Assembly (NCBI GenBank): GCA_963715455.1
Contig: OY970245.1
Coordinates: forward strand, 1,550,001 to 1,614,000
Direction: 5' to 3'
Source: VRUE01 sp963715455
Lineage (GTDB): Bacteria > Actinomycetota > Thermoleophilia > Solirubrobacterales > 70-9
DNA: 64,000 nt
Under the pieces are notes generated by a model. That model saw only the letters and a program-made list of their open reading frames with translations. It ran no database searches and was not told the origin of the DNA. Of the stretch, positions 1-7,911 are shown piece after piece. Both the position numbers and the translations under genes were made by a program. Position 1 is the first letter of the stretch. Every line of letters starts with the position of its first letter.

Positions 1-651
1 GCGACGCACGTAGGCACCGGTCGAGGAGAAGAGGCGCGACTCGCGGGTCTGCGGGTTGACGCCGATCTCGACCTGATCGACGGCGACCAGCATCTTGCCG
101 GCCTGGATCAGGCTCTCCAGCGTGTAGGTGAAGTTGTCGACGACGACTAGCCCCAGCGCCGCCTCGCGGTTGTAGGCGCGAAAGCCGGAGGTGGTGTCGG
201 CGATCTCGGTGCCGGCCAGGCGGCTGACCACCCAGCTGCCCAGCTTCTGCAGGCCTTTCTTGGCGCCGGAGAAGTGCTCGATCTGGGCGACCCGACGGTC
301 GCCGACGACCATGTCGGCCTCACCGGCGAGGATCGGCGCGAGCAGCTTAGGGATGTCGGCGCCGCGGTATTGGTTGTCGGCGTCGGTGTTGACGATTACG
401 TCGGCGCCCAGCTTGAGGCAGGCGTCGAGCCCCGCCTGGAAGCCCGCTGCCAGGCCCTTGTTGTTGGTCAGACGGACGATGTGCTCGACCCCCTGCTCGC
501 GGGCGACCTCAACCGTGCGGTCGGTGGAGCCGTCGTCGATGACCAGGAGCTCGACCGCGTCGATGCCCTCGATCTGGCGGGGGATGTCGGCGATCGTCGC
601 CGCGAGGGTGGCCTCCTCGTTGAGGCAGGGGATCTGGACGATCAGCTTCAT
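1..651 (-). CDS. Family 2 glycosyltransferase (partial, C-terminus off the window)
   Basis: Reading the minus strand from an ATG at 651 gives an open frame of 217 codons that runs off the left edge. It begins MKLIVQIPCLNEEATL, a typical GT2 (GT-A fold) start. It continues with the nucleotide-sugar region VIDDGSTDRT near residues 38-47, a DxD-type motif in VNTDADNQY near 88-96, and a TSGFRAYNRE acceptor-side motif. The closest type is the dolichyl-phosphate mannose synthase/polyprenyl-phosphate glycosyltransferase group, which transfers a sugar from a nucleotide donor to a lipid carrier at the inner membrane. The substrate cannot be told. A C-terminal membrane region may exist but lies outside the window. 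Confidence 0.85.
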   Translation of the reverse strand, partial: MKLIVQIPCLNEEATLAATIADIPRQIEGIDAVELLVIDDGSTDRTVEVAREQGVEHIVRLTNNKGLAAGFQAGLDACLKLGADVIVNTDADNQYRGADIPKLLAPILAGEADMVVGDRRVAQIEHFSGAKKGLQKLGSWVVSRLAGTEIADTTSGFRAYNREAALGLVVVDNFTYTLESLIQAGKMLVAVDQVEIGVNPQTRESRLFSSTGAYVRR

Positions 652-687
652 AGGCGGGGTCAGGGTATCCGCGAGGGCGGTTGGCGC

Positions 688-768
688 GCGGGTCCTGTCG
701 TGGGGTGAGGGGGGCACTGCGGGCAGTCCACGGGCTGTCCTCGACCCCCCTCACCCCACGCCACCCGC
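688..768 (-). repeat. Interspersed palindromic repeat, family 1, copy A
   Basis: A 16-bp perfect inverted repeat (699-714 with 745-760) encloses a 30-base loop and is flanked by conserved ends. Read on the minus strand it starts GCGGGTGGCGTGGGG, contains GGTCGAGGAC after the left arm and ends CACGACAGGACCCGC. The same layout recurs at 54467-54546 and 56251-56322. The arms differ between copies by paired changes (TGA/TCA here, CGA/TCG and GGA/TCC in the others). It lies between the divergent glycosyltransferase and ribD. Confidence 0.85.
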
Positions 769-803
769 GCGAGGAACGTCACAGAGTGCCCTGGGTCGCC
801 CGG

Positions 804-809
804 TACGAT
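804..809 (+). promoter_or_regulatory. Putative -10 box of the rib operon
   Basis: TACGAT lies 24 bases before the ribD ATG, directly upstream of the palindrome at 811-834. No clear -35 box is visible. It matches the TANNNT hexamers seen before many genes of the window. Confidence 0.4.
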
Positions 810-810
810 G

Positions 811-834
811 TTGATTGACTCGTCAGTCAATCGA
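811..834. promoter_or_regulatory. Palindromic operator-like site overlapping the ribD start
   Basis: The 24-base site reads TTGATTGACT, then CG, then TCAGTCAATCGA. It contains a perfect inverted repeat (GATTGACT / AGTCAATC) around a CGTC centre, with one further outer pair. This is the style of site bound by TetR-family repressors. It sits between the -10 box and the first codons of ribD, where a bound repressor would block transcription. No regulator gene is adjacent, so the bound protein is unknown. Confidence 0.5.
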
Positions 835-1877
835 TGAACTCCCTGCTTACAGCCGCGGATCGGAGTCAGCTCTCAAGGGCTCTTGAGCTTGCGGAGTGCG
901 GGCGGGGTCGGGTCAGCCCGAATCCTTTGGTGGGAGCTGTTGTGGTGCGTGACGGGGATGTGATCGGCGAGGGGTGGCACGCTGAACTGGGGGAGCTGCA
1001 TGCGGAGCGGGCGGCGCTCGCTGATTGTGAGAAGCGCGGGGAGGACCCGGCTGGGGCGACTATGTACGTGACCCTGGAGCCCTGCGCCCACACCGGTAAG
1101 CAGCCTCCCTGCACGGAAGCGATCCTTGGGGCGGGTATCTCGCGCGTGGTAGTCGCCTCTGATGATCCGAGCGAGAAGGCTGCTGGGCGAGGTTTGGGCA
1201 TCCTGCGCGACGGCGGGGTGGAGGTCGAGCTTGCTGCCGGCGAGGAGGCGACCGCAGCCCGCTTGCTCAACCAGGCCTTCCGCAAGCACGCGCGCACCGG
1301 CTTGCCCCTGGTCACCCTGAAGCTGGCGATGTCGCTCGACGGGCGCACAGCGTCACCGGCGGGCGAGTCCCCTTGGATCTCCAGTGAGACCAGCCGCGAG
1401 CTGGTCCACTGCTGGCGGGCCGAATCCGACGCGATCGCGGTCGGCATCGGCACCGTCCTCGCCGACGACCCGCTCCTAACTGCCCGAGCTCCCGAAGCTC
1501 GCCAACCCCTGCGCGTCGTCTTCGACCGCCAAGCCCGCACGCCACTCGACTCACAGCTCCTGGGCACCCTTGACCAGTCGCCCGTCCTGATCGTTGTCTC
1601 CCCCGAAGCCGATGCTGCCGCCCTACGCGAGGCCGGCGCTGAGATCCTCGTCGCCGAGGACGTTCTCGCTGCCCTTGCAGAGCTCGGTCGCCGCAGCATC
1701 ACCAGCCTCTTCCTCGAGGGCGGCCCGACTCTCGCCGCAGCCTTTGCCGACGCCGGCGAGTTGGACGAGGCGCGGGTCTTCGTCGCTCCGGTGCTCCTCG
1801 GGGGGTCGACGCGCGTCGAGGCGATCGATCCCGGCGCCGGGGACACCCTGATCCAGACCCGTTTCAGGGAGTGGTGA
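834..1877 (+). CDS. ribD: Bifunctional riboflavin biosynthesis protein RibD (deaminase/reductase)
   Basis: RibD catalyses two riboflavin steps: deamination of the 2,5-diaminopyrimidine made from GTP, and reduction of its ribosyl side chain. The 347-residue product has an N-terminal cytidine-deaminase-like zinc domain with the HAE-type motif HAERAAL (about 62-68) and the PCxxxxxxPPC-type motif PCAHTGKQPPC (about 83-93). A C-terminal reductase follows (LKLAMSLDGRTA, later LEGGPTLAAAF). The start is the ATG inside the palindromic site; the conserved N-terminus fits it. It overlaps ribE by one base (TGATG), so the two are translationally coupled. No FMN riboswitch was recognised upstream. Confidence 0.95.
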   Translation: MNSLLTAADRSQLSRALELAECGRGRVSPNPLVGAVVVRDGDVIGEGWHAELGELHAERAALADCEKRGEDPAGATMYVTLEPCAHTGKQPPCTEAILGAGISRVVVASDDPSEKAAGRGLGILRDGGVEVELAAGEEATAARLLNQAFRKHARTGLPLVTLKLAMSLDGRTASPAGESPWISSETSRELVHCWRAESDAIAVGIGTVLADDPLLTARAPEARQPLRVVFDRQARTPLDSQLLGTLDQSPVLIVVSPEADAAALREAGAEILVAEDVLAALAELGRRSITSLFLEGGPTLAAAFADAGELDEARVFVAPVLLGGSTRVEAIDPGAGDTLIQTRFREW

Positions 1878-2482
1878 TGTTCACCGGCCTGATCGAAGAC
1901 GTCGGCACTATCGAGTCGCTCGAGAACGGCGCCGAGGGTGCCCGCCTGCGGATCGCCACCTCACTCGCTGCCGAGGTCGCGAGCGGCGACTCGGTCGCGG
2001 TCGACGGCGTCTGCCTGACGGCGACCGCCGTCGATAGCCAAGGCTTCGAGACCGAGGCGATGAACCAGACGCTCAAGGTCACGGCGCTCGGTGATCTCGT
2101 CGCCGGCGCCCGCGTCAACCTCGAGCTGGCGATGAAGGCATCTGACCGGCTCGGTGGTCATATCGTCCAGGGACATGTCGACGGGGTGGGGGAGGTACTC
2201 GCGGTGGGGGAGGACGGTTTTGCCCGGCGCCTGCAGGTTGGCCTGGGCCCTGAGCTTTTGCGATACGCGATCGACAAGGGGTCGATCGCGCTGAATGGGG
2301 TCAGTTTGACGATTGCGGCCCTGGGCGATGGCTGGGCCGAGGTCTCGCTGATCCCCGAGACCCTGGAGCGGACCACCCTCGGGGCGGTCGCCACTGGCGA
2401 CCGACTCAACGTCGAGTGCGATGTGGTGGCCAAGTATGTTGAGCGAATGGCGGCGCCATTCGCCGGAAAGGAGCGGCCGTGA
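1877..2482 (+). CDS. ribE: Riboflavin synthase, alpha chain
   Basis: This enzyme converts two molecules of 6,7-dimethyl-8-ribityllumazine into riboflavin and a pyrimidinedione. The protein starts MFTGLIEDVGTIE, the classic N-terminus, so the ATG at 1877 is preferred over the GTG at 1871. It has the usual two lumazine-binding barrels; the second begins near GGHIVQGHVDGVGEV. Its length of 201 residues is normal for the trimeric alpha-type enzyme. The stop overlaps the GTG of ribBA (GTGA), which fits one operon transcript. Confidence 0.95.
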   Translation: MFTGLIEDVGTIESLENGAEGARLRIATSLAAEVASGDSVAVDGVCLTATAVDSQGFETEAMNQTLKVTALGDLVAGARVNLELAMKASDRLGGHIVQGHVDGVGEVLAVGEDGFARRLQVGLGPELLRYAIDKGSIALNGVSLTIAALGDGWAEVSLIPETLERTTLGAVATGDRLNVECDVVAKYVERMAAPFAGKERP

Positions 2483-3816
2483 GTCAGATGACCGAGACGC
2501 AGCGCACAGATGGAGCGGGACAGGGGGCGGGCACCAGTCCCTTCGCGACGATCGAGGAAGCGATCGAGGAGATCCGCGCCGGGCGCATGGTCGTCGTCTG
2601 TGACGGCGAGGACCGCGAGAACGAGGGCGATCTGGTGATGGCTGCCCAGTTCGCTACGCCCGAGGCGGTCAACTTCATGGCCAAGGAGGCCCGTGGCCTA
2701 ATCTGCCTGGCGCTGACCGCGGAGCGCTGCGAGAAGCTCGGCCTCAACCTGATGGCGGCCAAGAACGAGGCGCCGCTGCAGACCGCCTTCACGGTGACAA
2801 TCGAGGCGGCCGGCGGCGTGAGCACCGGCATCTCCGCCCACGACCGTGCCCACACGATCCAAGTGGCGATCGACCCCAACTCCGGTCCGCGCGAGATCGT
2901 CGTGCCCGGCCACATGTTCCCGCTGCGCGCCAAGGAAGGCGGCGTGCTGGAGCGCACCGGCCATACAGAGGCGAGCGTCGACCTCGCCCGCCTCGCCGGG
3001 CTCACTCCAGCCGGCGTGATCTGCGAGGTGATGAACGACGACGGCACGATGGCCCGCGTCCCCGACCTCGTGCCCTACTGCGAGCGGCACGGCCTGAAGA
3101 TGGTCACCGTCGCTGACCTGATCGCCTACCGGCGGCGCACCGAGAAGTTGGTCGAGCGTGTTGTCGACACGGCGCTGCCGACCGAGTTCGGCGACTTCAC
3201 CGCGGTCGGCTACCGCTCGCTGGTCGACGACAAGCACCACGTGGCGATGGTCAAGGGCGAGGTCGCGGGCGCCGCGGACGTGCTCGTCCGCGTGCACAGC
3301 GAGTGCCTCACCGGCGACGTCTTCCACAGCATGCGCTGCGACTGCGGCGAGCAGCTCGTCGCGGCGCTGACCCAGATCGAGAACGAGGGCCGCGGCGTGC
3401 TCCTCTACCTCTCCCAGGAGGGCCGCGGCATCGGCCTGCTCAACAAGCTCAAGGCCTACAAGCTGCAGGAGCAGGGGGCCGATACGGTCGAGGCCAACCT
3501 CAAGCTGGGCCTGCCCGCTGACCTGCGCGACTACGGCATCGGCGCTCAGATCCTCGGTGACCTCGGCCTGACCAGCATCCGCATCCTCACCAACAACCCG
3601 AAGAAGATCGTCGGCCTCGAGGGCTACGGCCTTTCGGTCAGTGAGCAGGTGCCGATCGAGTCCTCGCCCAACGCCCACAACGAGGCCTACCTGCGGGCCA
3701 AGCGCGACAAGATGGGCCACTCGCTCCACCATCAGGGCCTGGCGCTCGACGAGGAGATGATCCACGACGAGGAGGAGCGCGACGCTGCGGGCGACGATGG
3801 GCAGGCGGATGGCTGA
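2479..3816 (+). CDS. ribBA: Bifunctional DHBP synthase / GTP cyclohydrolase II
   Basis: A fused enzyme supplies both branches of riboflavin synthesis: the RibB half makes 3,4-dihydroxy-2-butanone 4-phosphate from ribulose 5-phosphate, and the RibA half opens GTP. The RibB signature DGEDRENEGDLVMAAQ lies near residues 42-57. The RibA half has the zinc site CLTGDVFHSMRCDCGEQL and the motif SQEGRGIGLLNKLKAY. The 445-residue length is slightly longer than usual, with a polar C-terminal tail rich in Asp and Glu. It starts with GTG overlapping the ribE stop and overlaps ribH by 20 bases. Confidence 0.95.
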   Translation: MSQMTETQRTDGAGQGAGTSPFATIEEAIEEIRAGRMVVVCDGEDRENEGDLVMAAQFATPEAVNFMAKEARGLICLALTAERCEKLGLNLMAAKNEAPLQTAFTVTIEAAGGVSTGISAHDRAHTIQVAIDPNSGPREIVVPGHMFPLRAKEGGVLERTGHTEASVDLARLAGLTPAGVICEVMNDDGTMARVPDLVPYCERHGLKMVTVADLIAYRRRTEKLVERVVDTALPTEFGDFTAVGYRSLVDDKHHVAMVKGEVAGAADVLVRVHSECLTGDVFHSMRCDCGEQLVAALTQIENEGRGVLLYLSQEGRGIGLLNKLKAYKLQEQGADTVEANLKLGLPADLRDYGIGAQILGDLGLTSIRILTNNPKKIVGLEGYGLSVSEQVPIESSPNAHNEAYLRAKRDKMGHSLHHQGLALDEEMIHDEEERDAAGDDGQADG

Positions 3817-4324
3817 GTCGACCGCTTTCCTGGAGAGCTTCAGCGAGGAAGAGCAGGAGGAGCTCGCCGGCCGCGAGTTCGCCGTCTGCGTCGGGCGCTT
3901 CTACGAGGACCTGGCGGAACGCCTGCTGAGCGGCGCCCGCGAAGGCTTCGATCTGGCCGGCGTGCCCGCCGCCTCGATCCGCGAGGTCTCGGTGCCCGGC
4001 GCCTACGAGCTGCCCTACGCCGCAAAGCTGCACGCCACCACCGAACGCTACGCCGGCGTCGCCTGCCTCGGTGTCGTCATCCGCGGCGAGACCGACCACT
4101 ACGACTTCGTCTGCGCCGAGGCGGCCCGCGGCATCCAGGACGTGCAGCTGGCGACCGGTGTCCCCTGCGCCTTCGGCGTGATCACCTGCGACACGATGGA
4201 GCAGGCCCTCGCCCGGGCCGGCGGCGGCAAGCGCGACCAGGGCCGCAACGCCGCCCTCACCGTCGCCCGCATGTCCCTGCTCAAACAAGAGGTCAATCCC
4301 TACCGCTGGCAAGTCCGCGACTAG
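3797..4324 (+). CDS. ribH: 6,7-dimethyl-8-ribityllumazine synthase
   Basis: RibH condenses the RibB product with the RibD-pathway pyrimidine to give lumazine, the substrate of RibE. Family motifs in order are VSVPGAYELPYAAK, GVVIRGETDHYDFVCAEAARGI and GVITCDTMEQALARAG, followed by KRDQGRNAA near the end. The 175 residues include a longer N-terminus than usual, and the ATG at 3809 (MAESTAF) is an alternative start. It closes the overlapping rib operon; the next gene, rpmB, has its own promoter-like hexamer. Confidence 0.94.
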   Translation: MGRRMAESTAFLESFSEEEQEELAGREFAVCVGRFYEDLAERLLSGAREGFDLAGVPAASIREVSVPGAYELPYAAKLHATTERYAGVACLGVVIRGETDHYDFVCAEAARGIQDVQLATGVPCAFGVITCDTMEQALARAGGGKRDQGRNAALTVARMSLLKQEVNPYRWQVRD

Positions 4325-4346
4325 CCCCTCCTACAGCAGCGACCTG

Positions 4347-4352
4347 TACCAT
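4347..4352 (+). promoter_or_regulatory. -10 box for leaderless rpmB
   Basis: TACCAT ends 10 bases before the rpmB ATG with no Shine-Dalgarno sequence between them. The identical hexamer and spacing recur before rpmF at 14635. Confidence 0.55.
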
Positions 4353-4362
4353 CCTCGACCCG

Positions 4363-4554
4363 ATGGCCAAGGTATGCCACAGCTGCGGCAAGGGACCGGC
4401 GTTCGGCCAGTCCCGCAGCCACTCGATGGTCGCCACCAAGCGGCGCTTCGATCCGAACCTGCAAAAGGTGCGGATCCAGGAGAACGGCCGCAAGCTGCGC
4501 GCTTACGTCTGCACGCGCTGCCTCAAGGCAAACAAGGTCACCAAGGCCGCGTAG
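4363..4554 (+). CDS. rpmB: 50S ribosomal protein L28 (zinc-binding type)
   Basis: A 63-residue basic protein beginning MAKVCHSCGKGPAFG. The Cys pairs at 5/8 and 50/53 form the four-cysteine zinc site of the C+ form of L28, which many bacteria replace by a C- paralogue under zinc starvation. Length and the C-terminal VCTRCLKANKVTK end are typical. It is preceded by a TACCAT hexamer and no ribosome binding site, suggesting a leaderless message. Confidence 0.95.
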   Translation: MAKVCHSCGKGPAFGQSRSHSMVATKRRFDPNLQKVRIQENGRKLRAYVCTRCLKANKVTKAA

Positions 4555-4670
4555 CGACTCTCCTGCCCGGCAGCTGCTTGGTTGGTCCCTGTAGTGCGTT
4601 GACCTGTGGTTGACGCAGGTCGCGTTCCCGACGATGATCGGCAGGCTGTCCTCTCAGCCGAAGTGGATCA

Positions 4671-5582
4671 ATGAGGCGATCGATCACCATTCTGTTGGTT
4701 CCGACTCTTTTGGCGCTAAGCCTGGGGTTCCCCCAGGGTGCATCGGCAACGATCAAGTGCCAGCGCAATCCCGTCACCCAGGTCTTGTCGGTGAGCGTCT
4801 CCGACGGGGGCCTGCTTGGCGAAGCCGTGCTGCGTCGAGTTGGGCCCCAGATCGGAGTCTTCGAGTTCTTTGGATCTCGGGTCAGGTGTCGCGGCAACCC
4901 AACGGCCACCAACACCGAGCAGATCAAGCTGCACGTCGGGGAAGGCGACGAAGCCACGATCGACCTCGGCCGGGGTCCGTTTGCGCCGGGCGTGACCCCC
5001 GAGCCCGACGGTGTTCCGGAGATCGAGATCACCGCTCTGGGTAGGTTCGAAGCCCTCTGGCTCAACGGCGGGGCGGGGGCGGATCACTTTCGTTACATGA
5101 GCGAAGCCGGTAGAAACGGCCTCAACTTGAATGCCGGCGTGGGCGACGAAGACCTCGATCTCCTCGTGTCGCCGAGAGCCGAAATCTATGTGGAAGGCCG
5201 AAGGGGGCCAGACACGATCGATGTCGCTCCCCCTGTCAATCTGGAAGTTGTCGCCTTCGGGGAAGGGGGTGACGACACGCTGGTCGGAGGCCTGATTGGC
5301 GGCTTGCTCCAGGGGGGAACAGGCCGAGACCGGATAGTAGGCAGTCCCTTCTTCGATCTCATCGTGCCTGGCCCGGGCGCCGACGTGGTGAGCGCTGGCA
5401 ACGGGTCCGACGCAATCTTGATGGCGCCCGACAAGCGTCGGGACAGAATCGACTGCGGCGCCGGTCGCGATGGGGTGGGCCGCCCGCGCAGAGCAACGTC
5501 CCTGGACCCATTTGACCGCTTCCGCTCATGCGAGAGCATCCAGCGGGTGCGCGACGGTGAAGACCCGCGACGAAGCCGCTGA
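4671..5582 (+). CDS. Secreted protein with RTX-like calcium-binding repeats
   Basis: The product (303 residues) starts with an MRR signal peptide; a cut is likely after ASA at 24-26. The C-terminal two thirds carry degenerate glycine/aspartate nonapeptides: GGAGADHF, GRRGPDTIDV, GEGGDDTLVGG, GGTGRDRIVG and GAGRDGVG. Such repeats usually form a calcium-binding parallel beta roll in exported proteins. No catalytic domain was recognised in the N-terminal part. The gene converges with the MMPL exporter, 21 bases away. An upstream ATG at 4671 is used; the 116-base gap before it holds nothing clear. The role is unknown. Confidence 0.75.
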   Translation: MRRSITILLVPTLLALSLGFPQGASATIKCQRNPVTQVLSVSVSDGGLLGEAVLRRVGPQIGVFEFFGSRVRCRGNPTATNTEQIKLHVGEGDEATIDLGRGPFAPGVTPEPDGVPEIEITALGRFEALWLNGGAGADHFRYMSEAGRNGLNLNAGVGDEDLDLLVSPRAEIYVEGRRGPDTIDVAPPVNLEVVAFGEGGDDTLVGGLIGGLLQGGTGRDRIVGSPFFDLIVPGPGADVVSAGNGSDAILMAPDKRRDRIDCGAGRDGVGRPRRATSLDPFDRFRSCESIQRVRDGEDPRRSR

Positions 5583-5603
5583 ATGGCGGGGTGTCTGGGT
5601 TTG

Positions 5604-7784
5604 CTAGGTCCCTTCGACGACTGGATGCTCGCCCGTTGGCGCCGGGTCGCCCTCGGCCGGCTCCACATGCAGCTTCGGCAAGACCCGATCTAGCCAGGAG
5701 GGAAGCCACCAGGCTCGCTCGCCGAAGAGCTGCATGATCGCCGGGACGAGGACCGAGCGGATGATCACCGCGTCGATGAAGACGGCTGAGGCGAGGCCGA
5801 GGCCGAAGAGTTTGATGATGCGGTCTTCGCCGATCATGAAGGAGAGGAAGACGGTGACCATGATCGCCGCCGCGGCGGTAATCACCCGGCCGGTGAGGGC
5901 GAGGCCGCGGGTGACTGCCAGCGTCGCGTCGCGGTCGCGCTCCCACTCCTCGTGGATGCGCGACATGAGGAAGACCTCGTAGTCCATCGAGAGGCCGAAG
6001 ATGATCGCGAAGAGGAAGATCGGGAAGAAGGAGATGATTGGGCCGGTGCCGTCGATGCCGATCAGGCTGGCGCCCCAGCCCCACTGGAAGACGGCGACGA
6101 TCAGGCCGAAGGCGGCGCCGATGCTGAGCAGGTTCATCACAATCGCCTTGAGCGGCACCAGGACCGAGCGGAAGACGGCCATCAGCAGCAGCGCCGAGAG
6201 CAGCACAACGACGCCGATGAAGAGCGGCAGCTTGTCGGAGATCGCCGTGCCGAAGTCCTCGAAGATCGCGGTGATGCCGCCGACGTGCACCTGGGCGCCG
6301 GTCTGTTCCTCGACCGGCGGGATCAACTCGTCGCGGATGTGATCGAGCAGCTCGGTCGTGTCCTCGCTCTGCGGCGAGGTGGTCGGGTAGACCTGGAAGA
6401 CGCCGGTGTTCTCGGCCGGGTTGAGCATCACCGGCGTCGTCTCGGCGACACCCTCTTCGCCGACGAGCGTGCGGCGCAGCTCGGTGAGCGCCGCGTCTTC
6501 GCCCTCACTGGGCAGCGCCGCGACGATCGAGAAGGGACCGTTGAAGCCCGGCCCGAAGCCTTCGGCGAGTAGGTCGTAGGCCTCGCGCGTCGTCGTCCCC
6601 GCCGGGTCGGTGCCGGCGTCGTTGGAGCCGAGACGCAGCGAGAGGGTGGGGATGCAGAGGATGAGCAGCAGGCCGCCGGAGAGCAGCGCCGAGGCCACCG
6701 GCCGGCGCTGGATCTCGCGACTCCAGCGGAACCAGCGCGTGTCTTCGGCGGTCGAGGGCTCGCGGTTGAGGCCGGGGATGCGCAGCTTGTTGACCCGATG
6801 GCCGGCGATCGTCAACAGCGCTGGCAGCAGGGTGAGCGCGGCGATCATCGTCATCAGCACGGCGAAGGCCGCCGCCATCGCCACGCCGTAGAGGAAGGAG
6901 AGGCCGAGCAGCAGCATCCCCATCAGGGCGATGATCACCGTCACCCCGGCGAAGAGCACCGCGCGGCCGGCGGTATCGACCGCGGCGATTGCCGCGTCGC
7001 GCGACTCCAGGCCCTCGTCGAGGCCGTTGCGGAAGCGGGTGAGGATGAAGAGCGCGTAGTCGATGCCGACGCCGAGGCCGATCATCGCCGCCAGCTGCGG
7101 AGCGAACTCGGCCGTGTCGAAGACGTGGGTGCCGAGGGTGACAAGGCTGAGGCCGACACCGAGCGCGAAAAGCGCGGTGACCAACGGCAGGCCCATGGCG
7201 ACAACCGAGCCGAAGGTGAGCAGCAGGATGACGATTGCCGCCAGCAGGCCGATCATGAACGAGGCATCGCCTTCTTCTTCGGCGCGTGCTTCCTCGATCG
7301 GCTGGCCGCCGAGGTCGACCTGCAGGCCGCTGCTGTTCGTCGCCTCGGCCTCCTCGATCAGCTTCTTGGTGTCCCCGTCTTCGAGTTCGTTGGTGAAGAC
7401 GTCGTACTGGACGGTGGCGTAGGCGATCTTGCCGTCCTCGCTGATCGCTGCCGCGCCGCCGCCGTTGTAGGGGCTGGCGACTTCACTTACGTGGGGCAGC
7501 GCTTCGGCTTCGGCGAAGAGGCCCTGCATGGTCTTGCGCACCGGCGGCGAGCTGACTCCGTCCTCGGCCCTGAAGACGATCGTCGTCGTGTCGCCCGATT
7601 GCGCCGGGAACTTGGTTTCCAGCAGGTCAAAGGCGTCGGTCGAGTCGGAGGCGGGCAGCTTGAAGTCTTCGCTGAAGTCCGAGCCGACCGAGCCGGCGAT
7701 CATGCCGACGCCGAGCAAAGCGACGATCCAGCTGAGAATGACTGTCTTGCGGTGCCCGGTGCACCAGGTGGCGAAGCGTCTCAT
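5604..7784 (-). CDS. MMPL/RND-family membrane exporter
   Basis: A protein of about 726 residues with the two-fold MMPL layout: one membrane helix, a large external loop, a block of helices, a second loop (about 350-510) and a second helix block. Characteristic motifs are GLGVGIDYALFILTRFRNGL in the first half and GLSMDYEVFLMSRIHEEW in the second, each with the Asp-Tyr pair of the proton relay. MMPL proteins of actinobacteria export lipids or drugs using the proton gradient; the cargo here is unknown. The ATG at 7784 (MRRFATWCTGHRK) is preferred over 7877 because the longer form would translate the palindrome at 7829-7877. Confidence 0.88.
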   Translation of the reverse strand: MRRFATWCTGHRKTVILSWIVALLGVGMIAGSVGSDFSEDFKLPASDSTDAFDLLETKFPAQSGDTTTIVFRAEDGVSSPPVRKTMQGLFAEAEALPHVSEVASPYNGGGAAAISEDGKIAYATVQYDVFTNELEDGDTKKLIEEAEATNSSGLQVDLGGQPIEEARAEEEGDASFMIGLLAAIVILLLTFGSVVAMGLPLVTALFALGVGLSLVTLGTHVFDTAEFAPQLAAMIGLGVGIDYALFILTRFRNGLDEGLESRDAAIAAVDTAGRAVLFAGVTVIIALMGMLLLGLSFLYGVAMAAAFAVLMTMIAALTLLPALLTIAGHRVNKLRIPGLNREPSTAEDTRWFRWSREIQRRPVASALLSGGLLLILCIPTLSLRLGSNDAGTDPAGTTTREAYDLLAEGFGPGFNGPFSIVAALPSEGEDAALTELRRTLVGEEGVAETTPVMLNPAENTGVFQVYPTTSPQSEDTTELLDHIRDELIPPVEEQTGAQVHVGGITAIFEDFGTAISDKLPLFIGVVVLLSALLLMAVFRSVLVPLKAIVMNLLSIGAAFGLIVAVFQWGWGASLIGIDGTGPIISFFPIFLFAIIFGLSMDYEVFLMSRIHEEWERDRDATLAVTRGLALTGRVITAAAAIMVTVFLSFMIGEDRIIKLFGLGLASAVFIDAVIIRSVLVPAIMQLFGERAWWLPSWLDRVLPKLHVEPAEGDPAPTGEHPVVEGT

Positions 7785-7828
7785 CGAGCGTGGCACCGTA
7801 GCGAACCGCCCGGTCCCGCTCACCAACC

Positions 7829-7877
7829 GTGGTGCATCAAATATTCCCCCTGGTGGGATGAATATTTGATGCACCAC
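7829..7877. promoter_or_regulatory. AT-rich 17-bp perfect inverted repeat between divergent genes
   Basis: GTGGTGCATCAAATATT (7829-7845) is repeated in inverted form at 7861-7877 around a 15-base spacer. It is strikingly AT-rich for this genome and lies between the MMPL exporter (minus) and the FakA-like gene (plus). A shared operator for the divergent pair is the simplest reading; a stable hairpin in the MMPL leader is the alternative. Confidence 0.6.
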
Positions 7878-7897
7878 GTGCCGTGGGCCGCGGGGGT

Positions 7898-7903
7898 TAG
7901 ATT
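7898..7903 (+). promoter_or_regulatory. -10 box for the FakA-like gene
   Basis: TAGATT ends 8 bases before the ATG at 7912; the right arm of the palindrome lies about 20 bases upstream. Confidence 0.45.
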
Positions 7904-7911
7904 TCGGAGCG

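Noticed and set aside
652..833. FMN riboswitch before ribD
   Set aside because: The region is filled by the family 1 repeat and the operator-like dyad; no multi-stem RFN layout could be drawn.
7785..7877. N-terminal extension of the MMPL exporter to the ATG at 7877
   Set aside because: The extra residues come from the inverted repeat and lack any conserved or membrane feature; the basic MRRFATWC start at 7784 suits the family.
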